Of a stretch of 64,000 nt of DNA, positions 43,736 through 52,300 are shown in pieces. Both the position numbers and the translations under genes were made by a program. Where the stretch lies: positions 2,790,001 to 2,854,000 of the forward strand of contig NZ_LT629696.1 of assembly GCF_900100265.1 (NCBI RefSeq). Direction: 5' to 3'. This stretch comes from Leifsonia sp. 466MF (GTDB taxonomy: Bacteria > Actinomycetota > Actinomycetes > Actinomycetales > Microbacteriaceae). The notes beneath the pieces were generated by a model. That model ran no database searches. It was given only the letters and a program-made list of their open reading frames with translations, and was not told the DNA's origin. The stretch's first letter is position 1; each line of letters starts with the position of its first letter.

Positions 43736-44392
43736 TCAACGTGGACAACCAAGCTTCGTCTGTACCTTGCGGACGACCTCTCCAGTTTGGGCCTCGTTCA
43801 TGAGCGACCAAGAGTTTCGCGACTTTCCCCCGCCGAAAACGAAGTGTAGTTCTCCGATGGTGCCCCCGATATTCAATCCGACCTTCATTGAAGGCTTGGC
43901 CGCAATCGGTGTCGCCTGGTGCTCGCTCAGCGAAATGGAGGTAATTGATGTCTTTGGAAGCAGGAAGGCTCGTCGAGGCCGCGCAGAACCTACCCACCCT
44001 TGAATGGAATCGGAAACTACAACGATCGACACGCTTGGCCGCCCGAGTCGTCGTCTGGACACAAGGTTGGGGTCGCTGACAAGACTGCGAAACCGATACA
44101 GCTGATTACCCGGCTGGTCGTTGACGTTTTCGATCACAGCCTCCGGGAACATCCTCGTCAGAGCCTCTGTCCTCGCCGCACGCGACCGCCCGATCAGGGA
44201 CACCCCCGCGAGACAGCCACCGGCTACCACTGCGAAGCAACTGGGGAGCGCGAGAAGAACGGTCGGGGCGTCAACTCCCGCCACCGAGGCCTTGTAGAAA
44301 ACTCCGACGACGTCAACACCTACAAGGAGCATGCCAATCGTGACGGGAACCGCCACCCTGATGGAGCGTTTCTTCACCCTACGTACTTTCAT
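43736..44392 (-). CDS. Membrane protein, candidate immunity protein for tip 5 (local family C)
   Basis: A 218-residue protein with a basic N-terminus (MKVRRVKKRSIRV), two transmembrane helices (residues ~12-68), and a beta-rich C-terminal half ([43 protein letters not shown]) that again resembles a PH-like domain. No close paralogue in the window. It begins 13 bases after the tip-5 stop. Lower GC than flanking core genes. Immunity is inferred from position and topology only. Confidence 0.65.
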   Translation of the reverse strand: MKVRRVKKRSIRVAVPVTIGMLLVGVDVVGVFYKASVAGVDAPTVLLALPSCFAVVAGGCLAGVSLIGRSRAARTEALTRMFPEAVIENVNDQPGNQLYRFRSLVSDPNLVSRRRLGRPSVSIVVVSDSIQGWVGSARPRRAFLLPKTSITSISLSEHQATPIAAKPSMKVGLNIGGTIGELHFVFGGGKSRNSWSLMNEAQTGEVVRKVQTKLGCPR

Positions 44393-44405
44393 GAGAATGA
44401 GGAGG

Positions 44406-44940
44406 CTATCCTTCGAGCTGGTCTCTCAAACCCGCGAAGAACCCCACCAGGTCACCTTTGATGCCAAGGATTGCAAGGCCTTTGTCCAAGACCCGCGACG
44501 CGTCTAGAAGAGCTTCGATTGCCGCCCTGAACGCACTTGCGCTGATGCCTAGAACTGAGCCAATAGCGCCCAGCACGCAGCCAAATAGCGATTCTGTGGT
44601 CTGCCCGGCCGGGTTGTAGCCGAATCGGGTCGCGGTTCCGCCCACCGACTGCGAGACCCGGTTGCCAGCACGTCCCACAGATGCTGCCAAACTCGCTCGT
44701 TTACTCGTCATGCGGTCGGGACCACGTTCATTGCACCAGCTGGGCCCGAAGGCAGAAGCACACGGTCCAGGGACGAGTAGAACGTTCGAAAGACTACGGT
44801 CGTGCTTCGACACACCGGTCACCCCACTCATGGCGAGTCCCAGAGCGTTACCTGATCCGACGGTTGGTCCGACATTTCATACGCATAGATCCCCCTCGAC
44901 TTCTTCAGCGACACCGGGTTCGCCGACCTGTCAGTGCAAA
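44406..44940 (-). pseudogene. Degraded Rhs core with tip 5 (family II)
   Basis: Pieces of Rhs core are readable: VSLKKSRGIYAYEMSD near 44870-44935 (compare VSVKKSTVTYAYDSLD in the full gene) and AGNRVSQSVGGTATRFGYNPAGQTT at 44590-44672. The core runs straight into a ~62-residue hydrophobic tip, SLFGCVLGAIGSVLG to LVGFFAGLRDQLEG, which shares the GC-x-L and LD-x3-A patterns of tips 2 and 4. It lacks the VGPNSQN linker. A silent, truncated cassette. Confidence 0.7.
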
Positions 44941-44942
44941 CC

Positions 44943-45704
44943 TCAGCCCCACTGCCGTCGATGCTTCTCGGTGAGAGCAACCAGCTTCGCTACCTGCGTC
45001 GAACCACTGGTACGGTCCTTTGCGCGCTTGACCTCAAACGGCAGAAGCACCTCGTCGTTCTCCGCGCCGACTACGAGAACGAGAACGTTTGAGGAAGCGA
45101 TCGTTGGAATCGAACTTCCGTTCCACACTCCCACGATCCGCGAATAGGGAATCTGTAGGAGAATTCCTGGCCGCCAACGTCCCGCCGCGAGAACCACTCC
45201 TTCTGGATTCAACTCGAGGTAGGCGGGAACGCTGGTCCGCGGAAACCGCATACTCGGGAAAAGCAAGCCGCTCGCGACATAGAGATAGTCGTCCCAGACC
45301 ACCCGGGCCGATAATCTGACCCAATTTTCCAATTCAGCGCGGTCAAGATCGGAGTCAGAAGCCGAAGTATGCAAGTCGACGGGCAATAGCGGGACACCGA
45401 AGTTGTTGCCCGAATTGTTCCGCTGGGAAATTTGCGCCTGGGTCTCCTTACTGAAACGTAGCCGGCGAATGCCGTTCGACATGAACAGGTACCCCGGGTC
45501 GAACACCCAATTGTAGTGAATCCACGCGGGCGGCCCGATAAAGAGAAAAATCAGCGCAAAAAAAAGACCAGGGCTCATGGAAAATATCGGCCCAAATAAC
45601 AACACACTCATCGCTACCGAAACGAGCGCGTATGCCGCCCAACAGGCAATTGCGAACAGACGAATTCTCTTTCGTCGCGCGTCCCAGTTCCATCTCTCAG
45701 ACAT
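44943..45704 (-). CDS. Membrane protein, candidate immunity protein for tip 4 (local family A, copy 1)
   Basis: A 253-residue protein starting MSERWNWDARRKRIR, with two transmembrane helices (~15-62) followed by the motif DPGYLFMSNGIRRL, then a PH-like beta domain (YLELNPEGVVLAAGRWRPG, IVGVWNGSSIPTI, EVLLPFEVKR). Closest paralogue is 47875-48627, with GYLFMSN-IRRL, GRWRPG and LLPFE shared. Its ATG overlaps the tip-4 stop by eight bases, the same overlap as in cassette 2. AT-richer than the chromosome around it. Confidence 0.72.
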   Translation of the reverse strand: MSERWNWDARRKRIRLFAIACWAAYALVSVAMSVLLFGPIFSMSPGLFFALIFLFIGPPAWIHYNWVFDPGYLFMSNGIRRLRFSKETQAQISQRNNSGNNFGVPLLPVDLHTSASDSDLDRAELENWVRLSARVVWDDYLYVASGLLFPSMRFPRTSVPAYLELNPEGVVLAAGRWRPGILLQIPYSRIVGVWNGSSIPTIASSNVLVLVVGAENDEVLLPFEVKRAKDRTSGSTQVAKLVALTEKHRRQWG

Positions 45705-46826
45705 CGGCGACCCATCCAGAAATGGTAAGCAGAAGGCCAGTGAGATCGAAATTGACTCCGATGCCAGCGGCCACACGCTCGAACGCGCGTACGGTATCCA
45801 ACCGATCCCTCCGAGTGAGACCCGTGATCATCTCCTTCACGGATTGAAGGCTCTTGCCAATAGCTGCGGCAACGATGCTCAGAAGACACCCACCGATCCC
45901 AATAGCCTTGAACGCTCCCTTCGCAGCATCGGCGAGACTTGAGATGCAGCCAGCAATCGCTCCTACGGCCCCCGCTATTTTTCCAATCAAGAATGCGAGC
46001 GGGGTGAAGCTTGGCCCCTACACCGGTCAATAGCAGCACCCACCCCGCGATATCGAAGATCGTGGCTATGACGGACGCGATCGCTCCAATCGCGCTCACT
46101 ACAGCAATTGCGTCTTCTAGAAAGTGCCGATCCTGGATGTCGTTCTGCGAGTTGGGTCCGACCGCCTTCGACTTGCTGTAGCCGATGGGCTTGCCGCCCT
46201 TGTCGAAGACGGGGACCGGTGGCGGCGGGTTGGCGGGGACCGGGCGTTTGGTCGACGGGAGCAGCGGCGGGTGCCACGGCTGGGTTCCGGGTCGCTTGAA
46301 GATGTCCGAGATCGGCGCGAAGCCGAGCAGGTCGGTCAGCGTGGCCGGGTTGTTCTCGACGTAGGCGTAACGGTTCAGCGACTGAGGTCGCACTAGCAGA
46401 CCCCGCCATGGGTCCTGGCTTGTCCAGGAGGCCGCGGACGGGTCGTAGGCGCGCGCGTAGTAGTGGTTCAGGCCCTGGGTGGGGTCCGTGGTTTCACCGG
46501 TGAAGTTCTCCGGGGCCGACCAGCCGCTGGTCTCGAACTGCTGGGAACCCCAGTCGTCGTAGGACGACAATTGAGTGATCGACGCACCGGTCGCACCCGC
46601 GACGGTGGAACCCAACCGGTCCAGCAGATCCCACGTCGCCTCCCCGTTCGCGGTGACATGCTCGGCCAACGCACCCACCGCGTCCCGGATCAGCGTCGTC
46701 GTGCCGGCACCAGTCGTGGTCGACTGCACGGGATCCAGGCCGTCGAAGCTCGTACGCGTGGTGGAGGTGCCGTACCGAGTCTGCTCCGTCGCCGTGGTGC
46801 GGCGACCCAGACCGTCATAGCGCGAT
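45697..46826 (-). pseudogene. Silent Rhs cassette 4: core fragment, linker and frameshifted tip (family II)
   Basis: From 46826 the minus strand encodes ~140 residues of Rhs core (YDGLGRRTTATEQTRYG to YYARAYDPSAASWTSQDPWRG), a different linker ending KAVGPNSQNDIQDRH, and a hydrophobic tip. The tip is interrupted: the frame of DIAGWVLLLTGVG continues correctly only one base later (FTPLAFLIGKIAGAVGAIAG to LTISGWVADV). One extra C in the CCCC run at 46015-46018 would explain it. No start codon or promoter is apparent, so the cassette is silent as it stands. Confidence 0.8.
46401..46825 (-). repeat. Rhs-core direct repeat, silent copy
   Basis: Aligns without gaps to 50009-50433 in the full Rhs gene (offset 3608), about 97 percent identical by eye. 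A second block, 46125-46170, matches 49735-49781 around the GPNSQN linker. Recombination between copies would fuse tip 4 to the expressed Rhs protein. Confidence 0.9.
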
Positions 46827-46856
46827 GCCATCCTGAGTGCGGTTGCCGTCGGTAGC

Positions 46857-47384
46857 TCAGTCCGCACTTTCAGGCCCTAATTGCGTCGCGATCAGACCAG
46901 CAATCGTTTCCGCCCATTTGAAATTGGCGTTGAGAAAGTCGCTGGATGGGTCACTCACTCGGACGGGAAGGGTGATCGTCTGGTCTCGGATCACGCACTT
47001 GATAAACCAGGCAGTGAACACGGAGGGACCCAAGGTGCCGGTTTCGATCGACCTGAATTCCTCCGCGTGCACGGCCGTCACCCCTCGGTCTCCGCGCGCT
47101 CCGTGGACCAACCAGAGACCCTCGCTCGACACCGCCAACACAAAATGCGGGCTCACTTTTGGTCTCACAGCCTCGTCCCGCAACCGCGAGATCTTGGTCA
47201 CGGCACGCTTCGTGTCAAAGCCCCAAACCACGTTGTAGGTCTGAACCTCGCCGAGTAGCTGGCGTACGTTCGCTCTGCGAAGAGCAGCACCCTCTTTCCA
47301 CTGACGCCGAGTGCCGACAGCGTGTGCAACAGAGAAGGCCACTACAAGTGCCGGCACAATCAGTGCCACCAAGATCGGTTCCAC
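46857..47384 (-). CDS. Membrane protein, candidate immunity protein for tip 3 (local family B, copy 2)
   Basis: A 175-residue protein with one N-terminal transmembrane helix (ILVALIVPALVVAFSVAHAV) and a PH-like domain (LAVSSEGLWLVHGARGDRG, EEFRSIETG, TLPVRVSDPSSDFL). Paralogue of 42124-42699. The GTG at 47384 leaves a 20-base gap after tip 3; an ATG at 47447 in the same frame would overlap the tip. Immunity is inferred from position, size and topology. Confidence 0.7.
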   Translation of the reverse strand: MEPILVALIVPALVVAFSVAHAVGTRRQWKEGAALRRANVRQLLGEVQTYNVVWGFDTKRAVTKISRLRDEAVRPKVSPHFVLAVSSEGLWLVHGARGDRGVTAVHAEEFRSIETGTLGPSVFTAWFIKCVIRDQTITLPVRVSDPSSDFLNANFKWAETIAGLIATQLGPESAD

Positions 47385-47404
47385 GGTTAAGGCCCTACCT
47401 TTCC

Positions 47405-47884
47405 CTACCGCAAGGGCACGAGGCCATCGGCACTCTTCCATGCCCCTAGGCCGCCTATGGCTGCTCCTGCGGCATCGATAGCTGCACGAACGATGGGCGT
47501 CAGGATTTTTCTGAGGCCCAGGGTTACCGCAGATGCGCCAGCAGGCACCAAAGCGAGGATCACGTTGACAATGCAGTCGACGTTGACCCCAGACGCAAGA
47601 CACCCCAGAACCGCTCCCGCGATTCCCAGAACTGCAGACGCAATGGCGCCGATTATCGCGCCCACTGGACCTGCAAACAGTGCCGCGAAACCAAGTGCAC
47701 CGCTGATAACCCCCAAGATATTGCCCCAAGTCTGGAGTTGCTTTCGAAGTTCTTTTGCCTCTGGAGCGTGGCGTGCCTGCTCGTCGTTCTGGCTGTTGGG
47801 CCCGACCGGCTTCTGCTTCTCGGGAGACGGTTGGATGCGCGGAGGTTGCGGTGCGACGGGCGGTTTGTCGAATCTCACTGCCAC
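47405..47884 (-). CDS. Orphan Rhs tip 3 with linker (family I)
   Basis: About 158 residues. It begins with the Pro-rich Rhs linker (FDKPPVAPQPPRIQPSP), then PVGPNSQNDEQARH, then a Gly/Ala-rich hydrophobic domain (GALGFAALFAGPVGAIIGAI to GGLGAWKSADGLVPLR) with a Cys pair around NVD. It parallels the tip of the full Rhs protein (GPVG, CX8C, CI-N-I). No Rhs core and no good ribosome site precede it; GTG codons at 47884 or 47878 overlap the previous gene. It is probably a silent donor tip. Confidence 0.7.
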   Translation of the reverse strand: MAVRFDKPPVAPQPPRIQPSPEKQKPVGPNSQNDEQARHAPEAKELRKQLQTWGNILGVISGALGFAALFAGPVGAIIGAIASAVLGIAGAVLGCLASGVNVDCIVNVILALVPAGASAVTLGLRKILTPIVRAAIDAAGAAIGGLGAWKSADGLVPLR

Positions 47885-48627
47885 CTGCGCTGGTTCACAA
47901 TGTGGACGAGATCCTTGACGGCATCCCTGTTCCTTGGCTGTCCCTTCCCGCGCATGATTTCGAACGGCAACAGAACCCGATCCTGGCCAGTATCGACAAC
48001 GAGGACGAGCACACGTCCAGAGTCGATCGTCGCGATCTTCCTGCCGTCCCACACCCCGACGATGCTCGATATCGGAAGCTCGAACACAGTGCCCGGCCGC
48101 CAGCGACCGGCCGAAAGCGTCACAGCGTCCGCACTGATATCGAGACGTGCAGCCTGGGTCGTGTGCGGCAGTGGTCTCCCCGGCCAAAGGATGCTGCTGG
48201 ACACGAGTAGGTACTCCTCCCACACCACTCGGGCCGAAGTGACGTTCTGCTGACGCGACTCGTGATTGGGCGCCGACGGCACCTCGGCAGCGGTCCGCAA
48301 GTCGTTCGGCAAGGAGGGAACACCGTAAGGGTTTCCGCGATTGCTGTTCCGCGAAATCTGAGACTCAACCAGGTCGCTGGCGTACAAACGGCGAATTCTG
48401 TTCGACATGAAGAGGTAGCCCGGGAAATGAATCCACGCAATGTGGATCCAGGCCGGGGGAACGACGAAGGCCGCGATCACCACGAAAAACAAAAAGGGGT
48501 GGGCCGGGAGGAGCGGCCAACGCAACAGAGCGGCCGCCATGCCGACAACAACGAAGACGGACCAGGTCACTACTGCAATGATCCGAACTCTCTGGCGCCT
48601 TTGCGTCCACGTCCAACGATCAGGCAT
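47875..48627 (-). CDS. Membrane protein, candidate immunity protein for tip 2 (local family A, copy 2)
   Basis: A 250-residue protein starting MPDRWTWTQRRQRVR, two transmembrane helices, then FPGYLFMSNRIRRLY and a PH-like beta domain (DISADAVTLSAGRWRPG, IVGVWDGRKIATI, RVLLPFEIMRG). Close paralogue of 44943-45704. The ATG at 48627 overlaps the tip-2 stop by eight bases. The conserved GYLFMSN-IRRL after the membrane pair is a useful family signature. Confidence 0.72.
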   Translation of the reverse strand: MPDRWTWTQRRQRVRIIAVVTWSVFVVVGMAAALLRWPLLPAHPFLFFVVIAAFVVPPAWIHIAWIHFPGYLFMSNRIRRLYASDLVESQISRNSNRGNPYGVPSLPNDLRTAAEVPSAPNHESRQQNVTSARVVWEEYLLVSSSILWPGRPLPHTTQAARLDISADAVTLSAGRWRPGTVFELPISSIVGVWDGRKIATIDSGRVLVLVVDTGQDRVLLPFEIMRGKGQPRNRDAVKDLVHIVNQRRWQ

Positions 48628-48889
48628 TCGAAACCAAGCCTCCCAGGGTGAGAAGGAGCCCTGCCAGATCGAAGTTGACTCCCACACCGGCGACTACTCG
48701 TTCGAAGGCTCGAACCGCATCCAAGGTTTCCCGCCGCGTCAATCCTTGGATGAAGTCCTTCGCCAGAGACAGCCTTACCCCAATCGCTGCAGCGATCGCG
48801 CCAAGTGCGCACCCAGCAATACTGAAGCCATTGAAAGTGCTGAAGGCCGCATCGGCAGGGCTGGCAGCGCCACACGTCTGCAACCCCAC
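48620..48889 (-). pseudogene. Truncated Rhs tip 2 (family II)
   Basis: 89 codons reading GFSIAGCALGAIAAAIGV to LTRRETLDAVRAFERVVAGVG and NFDLAGLLLTLGGLVSNA. This is homologous to the second half of tip 4 (LTRR-LD-VRAFERV-AG-GVNFDL-GLLLT is shared). Linker and Rhs core are missing. The frame opens immediately after the previous immunity stop with a GTG and no ribosome site. A 5'-truncated donor fragment. Confidence 0.72.
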
Positions 48890-49357
48890 TTAGATGGCGC
48901 CGACGATTGCGGCAACAATGAACGCAAGCGACGCGCCTATCGAGATCAGGCAGATAGCAATCACGAATGCCAGGCCGTTGCCTTTCCGCCCAACCACCTC
49001 ACCGCCGTTCAACGTCAGGGCACGGTGCCATCCCGTCATCACTGAACCGCGGACCTGCGCGATGTGCAGGCGCTCCTGAATCTGACGCAAGTGGTCCAGC
49101 TGACGCTCAGTCGGGAGAGGCGTGGTCCAGTTGCCATAGACGGACAGTACGTAGGGCTCTTCGGCTCCGAGAAGGGTGATCACAAGCGAGCCCAGCACCG
49201 TGAACCTGCAAGTGACGCGGGATGCCGGAGATCGGAATACAAGGCCGCGATCGTTTCGCAGCTCGAGCATCCCCGCTTCGAGAGTCAGGATGCAGGATTC
49301 CCACCGTGCGCCGTTCAGCTTGCTCTTGTTCCAGAGGATTATCGAGGCGAAGTCCAT
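48890..49357 (-). CDS. Candidate immunity protein for the expressed Rhs tip (local family D)
   Basis: A 155-residue protein with the reverse topology of its neighbours: an N-terminal PH-like beta domain (ILWNKSKLNGARWESCILTLEAG, then MLELRNDRGLVFRS), a linker helix, and two C-terminal transmembrane segments (GLAFVIAICLISIGASLAFIVAAIVGAI). Its ATG overlaps the rhs stop by one base (TGATG), so it is made together with the toxin. That coupling is the best positional evidence for immunity in the island. Confidence 0.75.
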   Translation of the reverse strand: MDFASIILWNKSKLNGARWESCILTLEAGMLELRNDRGLVFRSPASRVTCRFTVLGSLVITLLGAEEPYVLSVYGNWTTPLPTERQLDHLRQIQERLHIAQVRGSVMTGWHRALTLNGGEVVGRKGNGLAFVIAICLISIGASLAFIVAAIVGAI

Positions 49358-52300
49358 CAGTGCTTACATCTCCCGGGCTCGATGGTGCAACCCATTCCCG
49401 TTATCAGGTTGAATAGGTCGGTCGAATTGCCAAGCGCGCTCATCCCGCCGTCGAAGGCTTGAAGCAATATTGGAACCAACTGCCCCAACGCCTTCTTGAC
49501 CGCGACAGCGACACCGAGACCAAATCCCGCGCCCGCCACAGCAGCGCCAATGATGTTGAGTATGCACGACGCATTGATGGTCGGCGTGCACGCCAAGAAG
49601 GCGGAAACTGCGCCTGCAATTGCGCCGACAACCTTCGCAATTAGGCCGACTGGACCGGGCGCGTATCCAAGGATGCCCGCAACAAACCCGACGATCCCAA
49701 GGACGTTGGAGACAACCGCTTTCCAATCTACGTCATGCCGATCCTGGATGTTGTTCTGCGAGTTGGGCCCGACCGCCTTCGGCTTCTCCACCTTTGGGGT
49801 CTCGCGGGGGTACTGCGGTGCGACGGGTGGTTTGGAGCGGTCTGCGACGTTGGTGTGCGCCTGCACGGGGGTCGCACCACAACCCACGGGGAGGGCGTCG
49901 GATTTCGGGTTGACGCGTGCGCAGAGGTTGCCGTCGATGTCGAGATTGCTGGTCGGGTTGTTCCAGGCGTACCCGTATCGGTGCTGCGACCGCGGCTCAT
50001 CCGTGGTTCCCCGCCACGGGTCCTGGCTTGTCCAGGCGGCGGCCGACGGGTCGTAGGCGCGCGCGTAGTAGTGGTTCAGGCCCTGGGTGGGGTCGGTGGT
50101 TTCACCGGTGAAGTTCTCCGGGGCGGACCAGCCGGTGGTTTCGAACTGCTGGGAACCCCAGTCGTCGTAGGACGACAATTGAGTGATCGAGGCACCGGTC
50201 GCACCGGCGACGGTGGAACCCAGCCGGTCCAGCAGATCCCACGTCGCCTCCCCGTTCGCGGTGACATGCTCGGCCAACGCACCCACCGCGTCCCGGATCA
50301 GCGTCGTCGTGCCGGCACCAGTCGTGGTCGACTGCACGGGATCCAGGCCGTCGAAGCTCGTACGCGTGGTGGAGGTGCCGTACCGAGTCTGCTCCGTCGC
50401 CGTGGTGCGGCGACCCAGACCGTCGTAGCCGTACGAGGTGGTCCGGCCCTCCCGGCTCACCTGCGTGGTCTGGCCGGCCGGGTTGTAGCCGAATCGGGTC
50501 GCGGTTCCGCCCACCGACTGCGAGACACGGTTGCCGGCGCCGTCGTAGGAGTACGACGCGATCCCCGCCGCGACGCCCCGACCGCGGCCGGCCGTCTCGG
50601 ATTGGGTCAGTTGGTTGGCGTCATTGAACGTCGCCTGCTGACGGAAATCGCCATCCTTCGCGCCCGAGCGCGACCACCCGGTGCGATTCCCAGCCGGATC
50701 GTACGCGTACGTGTTCTTCTCACCCGACGACGACCTGGACGCAGTCAGCCGGTCCAACGAGTCATACGCATAGGTCACCGTCGACTTCTTCACCGAGACC
50801 GGCTTCACCGGCACGTCGGAGCCGGCCTCCGCCAACTGGTTCGGCGCCGACTGGATCGACCGCGATGCCGCGACAACGTTGCCGTTTCCGTCGTAGGTGT
50901 ACCCGTACGAGAGCGAGCCGCCGTCAGCCACCGGATGTGCGGGAGCGGGCACCGCCCGACCGTTCAGGTAGGCGTCGGTGCTCTCACAGAGCGGGGCCGA
51001 GCTCGTCGACCGGGCGCGCGCACCGAGGTAGCCCGCGACGCCCGTGCACTTCGTTGCGGATGCATCACCCTTCGCATAGGGCGCGGCGGTCGGAGTCGGC
51101 GACGGCGTGGACGGTTTTGCCGGCTGCGGTGTCGTGTGGGTGATCCCGGTCACCCGGTCGGCGGCGTCATAGGCGTACCGACTGGTCACGCCCGTCGAGC
51201 GTGTCTGCTCCGTCAGAAGCCCTGCCGCATCCCACCGGTAGGACAGGGAGCCCCACGGCGACGATTGCGACGTCGCGTTGCCCGCCTGGTCGTAGGTGTA
51301 CGCGAGCTTCTGGCCCGTGGGCAGCGTCACCTGAGTGGTCTGACCTGCCTTGTCGTAAGCGGTCGACAGCCTGCCGCCCTGCTGGTCCACCTGCGTCGTC
51401 GTGCGCCCGTCCTCGTCGTAGACGAAGCCGGTGACGCCACCCGGGTCCTTCACCGCGATGAGATTCTGCTCGGCGTCGTATTCGAAGGTCGCTACGGCGC
51501 CGGCCGCGTCCTGCCGTGTCACGCTTCCGCGACGGTCGTAGCTGTACGCCGTCGTCGCGCCGGTCCCGGCGACGACCGACGCCGTCCGGCCCGCCGCGGT
51601 GTAGGTGGTCCTGGTCGTGTTGCCGACGGCGTTGCGCTCACTCGTGACCCGGCCGGCGGCATCCACCGTGTACGTGGTGGCATGACCGTTCGGATCGGTG
51701 ACTCGGGCCAGATTGCCGTCGGGGTCATACGCGTAGCCGGTTGTGACGTTCGCGGTCGGAGTGGTCTTCCCGCCCTTCGAGTAGGCCTCGACCACCGCGG
51801 TCAGTTGGCCCTTGGGGTCGTAGCTGTAGCGCGTCGTGCTGCCATTCGGCGTCGACACCGAGGTCTGCTGGCCGGCGGCATCGTAGCCGTATGAGGTGAC
51901 GGCGCCGGTCGGGTCGGTCACCGATATCTGCCTGCCGTCTGCATCGAACGCGAACCGCGTCGTGTGACCGTTGGGATCGGTCACCGACGTCGGCTGCCCG
52001 GCGGCGTCGTAGTCGTAGGTCGTGACGTTGCCTGCAGGGTCGGTCGTGGACGCGACCTGGCCCGTCGGCGTGTAGGCGGTGCTCGAGATCCGGCCCAGCG
52101 GATCGGTGGTCGTGGTCAGGTTTCCCGCCGGGTCGTACGCGAAAGAGGTGGTCTCGCCGAGGGGCGACGTGGATGCGGTGACGCGACCGGCCGCGTCGTA
52201 AGCGAAGACCGTGGCATGACCATTGCGGTTCGTCACCGACGTGAGGTTGCCATCCACGTCATACCCGTAGTCCGTGTGCTTGCCCAAGCCGTCCGTGATC

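Noticed and set aside
49735..51894. A 719-codon plus-strand frame inside the Rhs gene
   Set aside because: It mirrors YD repeats and has no domain of its own; its apparent repeats derive from the Rhs coding repeats.
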